From Arthrobacter antioxidans (lineage in GTDB: Bacteria > Actinomycetota > Actinomycetes > Actinomycetales > Micrococcaceae), in the NCBI RefSeq assembly GCF_023100725.1, contig NZ_CP095501.1, positions 2,852,001 through 2,916,000 on the forward strand: 64,000 bases of DNA, given 5' to 3'. Positions 8,912 through 16,158 of the stretch are shown one piece after another. Position 1 is the stretch's first letter; the number at the start of each line of letters is the position of its first letter. The position numbers and the translations under genes were made by a program. Below the pieces are notes generated by a model. It made no database searches and was not told the DNA's origin. It worked only from the letters and a program-made list of their open reading frames with translations.

Positions 8912-10915
8912 TCACCGCTGTGCCGGCGCCGGGACCGCTCGGGAGTCGGTGAGCACCAGAGCGTAGCCGAACGGCTGCAGTTCGATGCCCCGGACGTCGC
9001 CACCACCGAGCGCGTCCTCCCCCCGCACATCGAGGTGGACCGGCTCGCGGTCGTGGTTGATGAGCGTCAGCAGCGGCCCGCGACGGATCGCCTCCACCAT
9101 CGGCGGCAGGCCCGCATGCACCGGCTCCACCCCGGCCGCCGCGAACAAGTGCTCGAGGACCTGCCGCGCGCCGTCGTCGTCGGGCACGGTGGCGAGATAG
9201 TAGGCCGATCCCGCGCCGTGGGGCCGTGCCGTCAGGGCCGGCCGCCCGTCCTGGCGGCCGCCCTCGAACCGCGCCAGGACGCGGGCGTCGACGGCGTGGG
9301 CCTCCTCGGCGAGGATCGACCCGGCGAACGCGAAGCCCGGGCCGGAGACCAGCGCCCGCTGCTCGCCGGGCCCCTCCGAGTCGGCGCCCACCAGTGCCCC
9401 GAAGTCCTCGACGACGACGCCGAGCAAGTCCCTAAGTTGCGTGCCGAACCCGCCCGGGCGGAAGCGGTCGTACTCGTCGACCACATCGCTGAACGCCGTG
9501 ACGAGCAGGTGCCCGCCCTGCTCCACGAAGTCGGCCAGGTTCGCGGCGGCCGGTTCGGTGAGGAGGTACAGGTGCGGGGCCACGACCGCGGCGTAGCGCG
9601 ACAGGTCGGCCGTCGGCGGGAGGATGTCCACCTGCACGTGCAGGCGGTGGACGGCGTCGTACCAGCCCCGCACCAGGGACTGGTAGTCGAGCGAGGTGGG
9701 GTGGTCCGGGTTCTCGATGGCCCACCAGTTCTCCCAGTCGAACAGGAGCGCGACCCGCGCGGCGCCGTCGTCGGCCGGCAGGTCCGGCAGCCGGCCGAGG
9801 TCGCTGCCGAGGGACACCACCTCGCGCCAGGTGCGGGTCTCCGTGCCGGCGTGCGGGAGCATGGCGGAGTGGAACTTCTCCGCTCCTGCCCTGGATTGCC
9901 GCCACTGGAAGAACAGGATGCCGTCGGCGCCACGCGCCACGGCCTGCATGCTCTGCGCGGCGAGCTGGCCCGGGGCCTTCGGGGCGTTGGTGGGCCGCCA
10001 GTTCACCGCGTTGGTGGCCTGCTCCATGAGGAGCCACGGGGTCCCGGGCTTGAGGGAGCGCATCAGGTCCCCGTGGAACGCGCCCTCCCGGAAACCCTCC
10101 GGATCATTGGGGTCCGGGTAGAGGTCGTCGCTGAGCACGTCCAGTTCCGCGGCCCACCCGGCGTAGTCGACGGGTTTGAACGCGCCCATGAAGTTGGTGG
10201 TGATGGGCTGGACGGCACCGGCCGCCCGGATGATGTCCCGCTCCATCCGGTAGCACTCCAGGAGCATGTCCGAGGTGAAGCGCCGGTAGTCGAGCAGCTG
10301 CCCCGGGTTGTGGCTGTAGGGGGCGTGCCGGGGCGGGAAGATCTCGGCGAAGGACCCGTAGCGCTGCGACCAGAACATCGTGCCCCAAGCGGCGTTCACG
10401 GCGTCGATGGACCCGTAGCGGTTCGTCAGCCAGGTCCGGAAGGCATCCCGGGCGGCGTCGGAGTAGTCCACATTGAGGTGGCACCCGTACTCGTTGTTCA
10501 CGTGCCAGAGGACGACCGCGGGATGCCCGGCATAGCGCTCGGCGATCCGCCGCACGAGGGCCGCTGCCAGTGACCGGTAGGCGGGCGACGACGGTGCGTA
10601 GTGCTGCCGGCTGCCGTGCCAGTAGGGGCTGCCGTGCTCGTCGGCCGCCAGCATCTCCGGGTAGGCGACCGTCGCCCATGGCGGGGGCGACGCCGTCGCC
10701 GTCGCGAGATCCACGGCGATCCCGCCCTCGTGCAGGAGGTCGATGACCCGGTCCAGCCAGTCGAAGTCGAACTCGTGCTCGGAGGGCTGGATCCGTGCCC
10801 AGGAGAAGATCCCGAGGCTGACCATCGTCACGCCGGCCTGGCGCATGCGGGCCACGTCCTCGGGCCACACCTCCTCGGGCCACTGTTCCGGGTTGTAGTC
10901 GGCGCCGTAGTGCAA
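8912..10915 (-). CDS. Beta-galactosidase, GH42
   Basis: About 667 residues. I choose TTG 10915, which has AGGAGA 5 nt upstream and begins at LHYGADYNPEQWPEEVW, the usual GH42 opening; a GTG at 10972 is the longer alternative and would overlap the upstream gene. The TIM barrel carries the acid/base Glu in LWHVNNEYGCH and the nucleophile Glu in PWLLMEQAT. The trimerisation and C-terminal beta domains follow. It has no signal peptide, so it acts inside the cell on imported galactosides such as galactan side-chain oligosaccharides. It is the last gene of the ABC transporter operon, a placement like yesZ of Bacillus subtilis. Confidence 0.93.
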   Translation of the reverse strand: MHYGADYNPEQWPEEVWPEDVARMRQAGVTMVSLGIFSWARIQPSEHEFDFDWLDRVIDLLHEGGIAVDLATATASPPPWATVAYPEMLAADEHGSPYWHGSRQHYAPSSPAYRSLAAALVRRIAERYAGHPAVVLWHVNNEYGCHLNVDYSDAARDAFRTWLTNRYGSIDAVNAAWGTMFWSQRYGSFAEIFPPRHAPYSHNPGQLLDYRRFTSDMLLECYRMERDIIRAAGAVQPITTNFMGAFKPVDYAGWAAELDVLSDDLYPDPNDPEGFREGAFHGDLMRSLKPGTPWLLMEQATNAVNWRPTNAPKAPGQLAAQSMQAVARGADGILFFQWRQSRAGAEKFHSAMLPHAGTETRTWREVVSLGSDLGRLPDLPADDGAARVALLFDWENWWAIENPDHPTSLDYQSLVRGWYDAVHRLHVQVDILPPTADLSRYAAVVAPHLYLLTEPAAANLADFVEQGGHLLVTAFSDVVDEYDRFRPGGFGTQLRDLLGVVVEDFGALVGADSEGPGEQRALVSGPGFAFAGSILAEEAHAVDARVLARFEGGRQDGRPALTARPHGAGSAYYLATVPDDDGARQVLEHLFAAAGVEPVHAGLPPMVEAIRRGPLLTLINHDREPVHLDVRGEDALGGGDVRGIELQPFGYALVLTDSRAVPAPAQR

Positions 10916-10949
10916 GGGTGTCTCCTGGGTGGGTCGGAGGATCGGATGG

Positions 10950-11591
10950 TCAGGAGCGGGGACGGCGCTCACGCACCGACGTCGCGAGGGCGGCGAACAC
11001 CAGGCAGCCGACCCCGGGGATGATCAGCGGCGGCAGCTGCCAGGCCACCATCGCGGTGAGCACGACGGCGGCGACGAGCCAGAGGACGCCCGCCGGCTCC
11101 TCCCGCGCCTCCCGGAGCCACTGGTGGCCCGCCGCCCGCCAGGACCTGGTGGCCGGCCAGCGGGCCGTCACGCCCGTCAGTCCCGCCAGCAGTCCCAGCA
11201 GCAGGACGATCCCGGCGGCCAGGACGATCTGCCAGCCCGGCAGTGACCGCGAGCCGGCGACCACGATGTCCAGCAGGAGGAGGACCGCGGCGACGATCAG
11301 CCCGAGGCCGACGAGCCAGCCCGTCCGCAGCGCGGCCGTGAAGTCCGCCGCGAACTGCCGGACGGTCGAGTCCTCGGCCCGCAGGAAGCGATGCAGGTGT
11401 GCGGAGCCGGCGGCGAGGGATGCCGGGATGGTGAGGATTCCGAGGCCCGCCACGCAGCACAGCACGCCGACCCAGAGTACCTCCCCGAACAGCGCGAACT
11501 TCGCTGTGGCGCCGGGCCAGCGCAGCGTACTGCCGTCGCGGACGGCAGCCTGCCGCCCGTGATCGGCGACGTCGCGCCGGCGCCGGCTCAT
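10950..11591 (-). CDS. DUF624 (YesL-like) membrane protein
   Basis: A 213-residue protein starting at ATG 11591, which overlaps the permease stop by 4 nt (ATGA). It has about five or six membrane helices, including VLWVGVLCCVAGLGILTIPASL, GWLVGLGLIVAAVLLLLDIVV, IVLAAGIVLLLGLLAGLTG and VLWLVAAVVLTAMVAW. YesL/DUF624 proteins sit next to carbohydrate ABC permeases in many Gram-positive bacteria and may assist transport, but no activity is established. The beta-galactosidase follows 34 nt after the stop. Confidence 0.85.
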   Translation of the reverse strand: MSRRRRDVADHGRQAAVRDGSTLRWPGATAKFALFGEVLWVGVLCCVAGLGILTIPASLAAGSAHLHRFLRAEDSTVRQFAADFTAALRTGWLVGLGLIVAAVLLLLDIVVAGSRSLPGWQIVLAAGIVLLLGLLAGLTGVTARWPATRSWRAAGHQWLREAREEPAGVLWLVAAVVLTAMVAWQLPPLIIPGVGCLVFAALATSVRERRPRS

Positions 11592-12508
11592 CCCTTCAGG
11601 CCCTGCGTCGCGACGCCGTCGACGAGGAAGCGCTGGAAGATGATGAAGAACAGCATCACCGGCAGCAGTGCGAGGACGGAGATCGCGATGGTCGCGCCGT
11701 AGTCCGAGGTGCTCGTCTGGTCGTTGAAGATGCGCAGTGCCAGGGGCAACGGGTACTTGTCCGGCGAGTTCAGGTACAGCAGCGGTCCGAGGAAGTCGTT
11801 CCAGCTCCAGATGAACGCGAAGATCGACGACGTGATGAGGGCGGGCTTGATCAGCGGCAGCGTGATCGAGAAGAAGATCCGCCCGTGCCCGCAGCCGTCG
11901 ATGCGCGCCGCCTCGTCGAGCTCCCGCGGCAGGTTGCGGATGAACTGCACCATGAGGAAGACGAAGAACGCCTCCGTGGCCAGGAACTTGCCGGCCAGGA
12001 GGGGCCAGAAGGTGTCGATCAGCCCGAGGTTCCTGAAGATCACGTACTGCGGGATGATCAGCACGTGGAACGGCAGGAGCAGGGTGCCGATCATCGCCGC
12101 GAAGAGGATCTTGCTCCCCCGGAAGGAGATCCTCGAGAAGGCGTACGCGGCCATCGACGAGGAGATGACGGTGCCGATCACCGCGCCGATGCCCAGCAGG
12201 GTCGAGTTGAGGAAGAACTTCCAGGTGGGGATGCCGGCGATGCCCTGCATCACCTTGACGAAGTTGTCGAACGTGGGGTTCTCGGGGAAGAAGCCCTGGT
12301 TGCTGCCGAACTCGGAACTCGGTTTCAGGGATGCCGAGAACATCCACAGGAGCGGATAGAGCACGATCGCCGTGAGGGCGACGATCCCCACGATCCAGAG
12401 CGCCGTCGGGAGATGCCGGCGCATGGGCCGACGGCGTGGCCGGGGCTGCGGGCCGGTGTCCTCGCCCCGCGGGACGGGGACGGCAGGGTTCGATTCGATG
12501 GTGGTCAC
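11588..12508 (-). CDS. Carbohydrate ABC transporter permease (MalG type)
   Basis: A 306-residue inner-membrane permease with six helices after a basic N-terminus. The start is GTG 12508 behind AGGAGA, overlapping the upstream permease stop by 4 nt (GTGA). The EAA loop that contacts the ATPase is ELDEAARIDGCGHGRIFFSITLPL. Together with the gene at 12505 it forms the heterodimeric channel for the sugar delivered by the lipoprotein at 13528. No ATPase gene is nearby; actinobacteria commonly share one MsiK-type ATPase between such systems. Confidence 0.94.
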   Translation of the reverse strand: MTTIESNPAVPVPRGEDTGPQPRPRRRPMRRHLPTALWIVGIVALTAIVLYPLLWMFSASLKPSSEFGSNQGFFPENPTFDNFVKVMQGIAGIPTWKFFLNSTLLGIGAVIGTVISSSMAAYAFSRISFRGSKILFAAMIGTLLLPFHVLIIPQYVIFRNLGLIDTFWPLLAGKFLATEAFFVFLMVQFIRNLPRELDEAARIDGCGHGRIFFSITLPLIKPALITSSIFAFIWSWNDFLGPLLYLNSPDKYPLPLALRIFNDQTSTSDYGATIAISVLALLPVMLFFIIFQRFLVDGVATQGLKG

Positions 12509-13488
12509 TTGGAGTCTCCTGCGTAGTGGACCCAGCTCCTGGAGGTGCGGAAGAGGATGAGGGCGAGGACGCCCACGGCGATCAGCAACACCCAGGCCAT
12601 CGCCGAGGCGTAGCCCATCTGGTTGTTGGCGAATGCCCGCGTGTAGAGGTACACGGTGTAGAAGTTCGTGGCCCCGCCGGGGCCGCCCGTTCCCGATCCG
12701 ATGATGTACGCCGAGGCGAAGACCTGGAAGGCGTTGATCATCTCGAGCAGCAGGTTGAAGAAGATGACGGGCGAGAGCATCGGCACCGTGACGCTGAGGA
12801 ACTTGCGCAGGGGGCTCGCGCCGTCCACGGAGGCCGCCTCGTAGAGTTCGGCCGGGACGCCCTTCAGCCCGGCGAGGAAGATGACCATGGGGGCGCCGAA
12901 CTGCCAGACGGCGAGCAGGATCATCATCGGCATGATCAGCGAGGGGTTCCCGATCCAGCCGCCGAGGTTGATGCCGAACAGGTTCAGCGCACCGTCCACC
13001 GGGCCGTCGGTGGAGAACATGGCCCGCCAGACGATCGCGATGCTGACGCTCGCGCCGATCAGGCTCGGGGCGTAGAAGGCGGAGCGGAAGAAGCCGGTGC
13101 CCTTCGCCCGGTAGTTCAGGAGCATGGCGACGACGAGCGCTGCCGCGAGTTTGATGGGCGTGCCCACCAGCACGTAGATGAGGGTGATCCGCACCGACGC
13201 CCAGAACTTCTCGTCCTCGGCCATGCGGCGGAGGTTCTCGAGTCCGGTCCACTCGGGGGCGGTGAAGAGGTTGTAGTCCGTGAAGGCGAGGTAGAGCGAG
13301 GCCAGCATGGGTCCGAGCGTGAGGCCCACGAACCCGAGGAGCCAGGGTGAGAGGAACACGTACCCGGCCAGGGAATCGCGGTTGCGGCGACGGGGCCGGG
13401 GCCTGCCCGTCCGGCGGCTGTTCACCGGACGGGCACCGGATTCGGCGGTGCGGGCTGAAGCTGGCGCATGCGCCGAGTCCGTGCTCAC
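12505..13488 (-). CDS. Carbohydrate ABC transporter permease (MalF type)
   Basis: A 327-residue permease. A proline/arginine-rich cytoplasmic tail (about 40 residues) precedes six membrane helices, starting with YVFLSPWLLGFVGLTLGPML. The EAA motif is ELYEAASVDGASPLRKFLSV. The ATG at 13488 is 39 nt after the binding-protein stop, and its stop overlaps the MalG-type gene. It belongs to the CUT1 family for oligosaccharides, whose relatives YesP/YesQ import rhamnogalacturonan products; the exact substrate is inferred from neighbours. Confidence 0.94.
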   Translation of the reverse strand: MSTDSAHAPASARTAESGARPVNSRRTGRPRPRRRNRDSLAGYVFLSPWLLGFVGLTLGPMLASLYLAFTDYNLFTAPEWTGLENLRRMAEDEKFWASVRITLIYVLVGTPIKLAAALVVAMLLNYRAKGTGFFRSAFYAPSLIGASVSIAIVWRAMFSTDGPVDGALNLFGINLGGWIGNPSLIMPMMILLAVWQFGAPMVIFLAGLKGVPAELYEAASVDGASPLRKFLSVTVPMLSPVIFFNLLLEMINAFQVFASAYIIGSGTGGPGGATNFYTVYLYTRAFANNQMGYASAMAWVLLIAVGVLALILFRTSRSWVHYAGDSK

Positions 13489-13527
13489 GATGGAACTCCT
13501 TTGTCCTGCTGGATACCGGGTGTCCTG

Positions 13528-14820
13528 CTAGTTGCCGAGCGTGACGGCGGCTTCGTCGAAGAACTGCTTCGCGGCGTCGTCGGGGGTCACGGTGCCGAGG
13601 CCGATCGACTTGCCGAGGTCCCAGAAGGTCTGCTCGATGGCGCCGAACCCGGCGACGGGCGCTGCCGGGGCCTCGCCCATGCGGTCCTCGATGGAGTCGA
13701 GGTAGTCCTTCACGGCCTTGTCCGGTCCTTCGAGGTTGGCGCCCTCGAGCTGCGTCTCGGAGGCGGGGATACCGAGCGTCGCGCCGAAGATCTCGCCGAC
13801 CTCGGGGCTGTTGATGAGGAAGTCGACGAACGCGGCCGCGGCCTCGGGGTGCTCGGTCGAGGAGGATGCCGCCTGCATGAGGCCCACCTTCTGGTAGAGA
13901 TCCTTCTCGCCGGGGCTGCTGGTCGGCGGGGCGACGATCGTGATCTCTTCGGCCCCGGAGTCACCGAGGTAGCTTCCGAGGAAGTTGCTCCAGCTCATCT
14001 CGCTGGTGGTCAGGTTGCCGCCGAAGCCGGACACCGGGCTGATCTCCTCCAGCTTGCTCTGCGGCACCGTGACGTTGTCGCGGTTCTCCTGGCCTTCCTT
14101 CCAGTGCTCGGCGAGCTCCTCCTGCGTGAAGCCGAGTTCCCCCTCGTCCGTGAAGAGTTGCCGGCCCTCCTGGCGCAGTTTGAGCTCCAGGTCCTGGATG
14201 CGCTGGGTGGTGTCCGTCCCGCCGTACACGGTGCCGCCGCCGGCCTCCGTCACGGAGGCCATGTGGGCGTCGTACTCGTCCCAGCTCGTGCCGCCCTCGT
14301 AGGGCTCGACGCCGGCCTCGGCCAGCAGGGCCGGGTTCTGGAACACGGACCAGGCGCTGTAGCCGGTCGGGATGGCGAAGGTGCCGTCGTCGAGCGTGCC
14401 GGTGGACAGCAGGCCCTCGTCGATGGCGTCGGTGGTGATGCCGTTCCCGAAGTAGTCCTCGAGGTTCAGCAGGAGTCCGTTGTCGCCGTACTGGCGGAGA
14501 TAGGTGTAGTCGAACTGCATGACGTCGGGGAGTCCGCCACCCGCCGCTTCGGTCTGCCGCTTCTCCCAGTAGGAGGGGAAGTCGGTGAACGTGTCGTTGA
14601 TCGTGATGTTCGGGAACTCCTCCTCGAACGCCGCGATCGCCGCGTCGTACCGGGCCGCACGATCGTCGTTGCCCCAAAACGTGTAGTTGAGCGTGATCTG
14701 CTCGTCGGCGTCGAGGGCTGCGGGCTCGCCCCCACCGCCGCCACAGCCGGTGAGGACCAGCCCGGAGGCGGCGAGCGCTGCGACGCCTGTCAGCGTGCGT
14801 CGGGAGAGTGTGCGGAACAT
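13528..14820 (-). CDS. Sugar ABC transporter substrate-binding lipoprotein
   Basis: A 430-residue extracellular binding protein. The signal peptide ends in the lipobox LVLTGC at about residues 21-26, after which Cys is lipidated, followed by a Gly-rich linker. The mature part begins with ITLNYTFWGNDDRAARYDAAI and has the two-lobed family 1 (MalE-like) fold. It captures an oligosaccharide for the permeases downstream. First gene of the operon 14820 to 8912. Its promoter at 14887-14915 carries two palindromes, one being the shared LacI operator. Confidence 0.95.
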   Translation of the reverse strand: MFRTLSRRTLTGVAALAASGLVLTGCGGGGGEPAALDADEQITLNYTFWGNDDRAARYDAAIAAFEEEFPNITINDTFTDFPSYWEKRQTEAAGGGLPDVMQFDYTYLRQYGDNGLLLNLEDYFGNGITTDAIDEGLLSTGTLDDGTFAIPTGYSAWSVFQNPALLAEAGVEPYEGGTSWDEYDAHMASVTEAGGGTVYGGTDTTQRIQDLELKLRQEGRQLFTDEGELGFTQEELAEHWKEGQENRDNVTVPQSKLEEISPVSGFGGNLTTSEMSWSNFLGSYLGDSGAEEITIVAPPTSSPGEKDLYQKVGLMQAASSSTEHPEAAAAFVDFLINSPEVGEIFGATLGIPASETQLEGANLEGPDKAVKDYLDSIEDRMGEAPAAPVAGFGAIEQTFWDLGKSIGLGTVTPDDAAKQFFDEAAVTLGN

Positions 14821-14869
14821 CGTTGTCCTCCTGGAAAACTTCGTTGTCAGCCATCGTGGGACGCCCTTG

Positions 14870-14883
14870 GGAAAGCGTTATCC
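14870..14883. promoter_or_regulatory. LacI-type operator, site A
   Basis: GGAAAGCGTTATCC on the plus strand. It begins 3 nt after the -10 element of the leftward binding-protein promoter and so covers the expected transcription start, as expected for repression. It matches sites at 18744, 26710 and 29562. The binding protein is inferred to be the LacI regulator at 26839. Confidence 0.72.
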
Positions 14884-14886
14884 GAC

Positions 14887-14915
14887 AGCGTAGATTGAAT
14901 CGTATCAATGGTCAA
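14887..14915 (-). promoter_or_regulatory. Promoter of the sugar ABC operon
   Basis: On the minus strand TTGACC (14915-14910), a 17-nt spacer and TACGCT (14892-14887), matching the TTGACA/TANNNT pattern of housekeeping sigma factors. It reads toward the binding-protein gene at 14820. The spacer is almost exactly filled by a palindrome. Confidence 0.7.
14894..14909. promoter_or_regulatory. Second palindrome in the promoter spacer
   Basis: ATTGATACGATTCAAT on the minus strand has perfect ATTGA/TCAAT arms around a central CG, the form of another LacI-family operator. It differs from the GGAAAGCG sites. It lies between -35 and -10 of the leftward promoter and about 75 nt upstream of the esterase start, so it could control both directions. 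Confidence 0.5.
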
Positions 14916-14982
14916 CAGTGCCCCACAGACAGGCGTGTCCGCGCTCTATCCTCGCTCATCCACCCGTGAAAGGATGCACTCC

Positions 14983-15987
14983 ATGCCCCATTTCGACCGC
15001 CCCCTGTCCGAGCTGCGGAGCTATCTGCCCGAGCGTGACGAGCCTGAGGACTACGACGCCTTCTGGGACCGCACGCTGTCGGAGCAGCGCAGGCATGTGG
15101 CGCCTCCCCTGTTCGAGGAGGTCCGGGCGGGCTACTCCCAGCTGGTCACCGAGGACGTCACGTTCGCCGGCTACGGCGGAGAGCCCATCAAGGCCTGGCT
15201 GCTGCGGCCGCGACACCTCGCCGGCCCGCTCCCCACGGTCGTCACCTACATCGGCTACGGCGGCGGGCGAGGGCTGCTCGGCGAATGGACCGCACTGCCG
15301 AGTGCCGGCTTCGCGCACTTCGTCATGGACCTCCGCGGCCAGGGCTCCGGTCACCGCCCCGGGGACACGGCCGACGGCGCCCTCACGGGCCCCCACACCG
15401 GAGGCTTCATGACGCTCGGCATCGAGAGCCCTGACACGTACTACTACCGGCGGCTCTTCGTCGATGCCGTCCACGCCGTGGAGGCCGCCCAGGCGCATCC
15501 CGCCGTCGACCCCGCCCGCGTGGTGGTCTCGGGCGGCAGCCAGGGTGGCGGGATCACCCTCGCTGCCGCCGCCCTCACGCAGCGGGTGAACGACACCCCG
15601 CCCGTCGGGGCCATCGTCGACGTCCCGTTCCTGGCGCACATGCGGCATGCCACGGAGATCGTCGGCACCGCGCCCTACTCCGAGATCGTGACCTACCTGG
15701 GCACGCGCCGGAACGACGTCGAGGGCGTCTTCCGGACCCTGAGCTACTTCGACGGCGTCAACTTCGCGGCGCGCGGCACCGTCCCCGCACTGTTCTCCGT
15801 GGGACTGCTCGACGACGTCTGCCCGCCGTCGTGCGTCTTCGCGGCCCACAACCACTACGCGGGACCGAAGCGCATGAAGGTCTACCCCTACAACGGGCAC
15901 GAGCAGGGCGGCGCCTTCCAGGACATCGAACACCTGGCGTTCGTGCGCGAACTGCTCGCGGAACAGGATGCCCTCGTGCATCCCTGA
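14983..15987 (+). CDS. Acetylxylan esterase/cephalosporin-C deacetylase family (CE7)
   Basis: A 334-residue alpha/beta hydrolase from ATG 14983, which has GAAAGGA about 9 nt upstream; an upstream ATG at 14908 lies within the operator region and is unlikely. CE7 features: the N-terminal MPHFDRPLSELRSYLPE, the nucleophile Ser in GGSQGGG, the Asp in GLLDDVCPP, and the His in GHEQGG. It has no signal peptide, so it would remove acetyl groups from imported oligosaccharides in the cytoplasm. It is divergent from the ABC operon and convergent with the PL11 lyase gene, and fits the breakdown of acetylated pectin or xylan fragments. Confidence 0.92.
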   Translation: MPHFDRPLSELRSYLPERDEPEDYDAFWDRTLSEQRRHVAPPLFEEVRAGYSQLVTEDVTFAGYGGEPIKAWLLRPRHLAGPLPTVVTYIGYGGGRGLLGEWTALPSAGFAHFVMDLRGQGSGHRPGDTADGALTGPHTGGFMTLGIESPDTYYYRRLFVDAVHAVEAAQAHPAVDPARVVVSGGSQGGGITLAAAALTQRVNDTPPVGAIVDVPFLAHMRHATEIVGTAPYSEIVTYLGTRRNDVEGVFRTLSYFDGVNFAARGTVPALFSVGLLDDVCPPSCVFAAHNHYAGPKRMKVYPYNGHEQGGAFQDIEHLAFVRELLAEQDALVHP

Positions 15988-16079
15988 GCCGCCGCTCTCC
16001 CGCATCCGTGACGACCACACCGCACCGCGACACCGTCCCGGAGACCGAGCCGATGCCTGCGCTGCGGACCCGATGCGAG

Positions 16080-16139
16080 CCGGCAGGATCGCACACGGAC
16101 CGGCAGGACCGCACACCCGTCCGTGTGCGATCCTGCCGG
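16080..16139. terminator. Bidirectional terminator, 21-bp perfect stem
   Basis: Arms 16080-16100 and 16119-16139 are perfectly complementary over 21 bp. The 18-nt loop is itself a near copy of the first arm (CGGCAGGACCGCACACCC against CGGCAGGATCGCACACGG), so the second arm could pair with either copy. It sits between two convergent genes. No T-tract is seen, which is common in high-GC actinobacteria. Confidence 0.7.
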
Positions 16140-16158
16140 GAGCCCTGACCCGTCGCCG

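Noticed and set aside
8680..9030. Minus-strand frame of 116 codons between the glycosyltransferase and beta-galactosidase genes
   Set aside because: Its first third lies antisense-shifted inside the beta-galactosidase gene and there is no ribosome-binding site; only the tail looks gene-like, so at most it is a decayed remnant.
8912..10573. Plus-strand frame of about 597 codons antisense to the beta-galactosidase
   Set aside because: Typical antisense shadow of a high-GC gene: Arg/Gly/Val-rich, no domains, and the opposite strand carries complete GH42 motifs.
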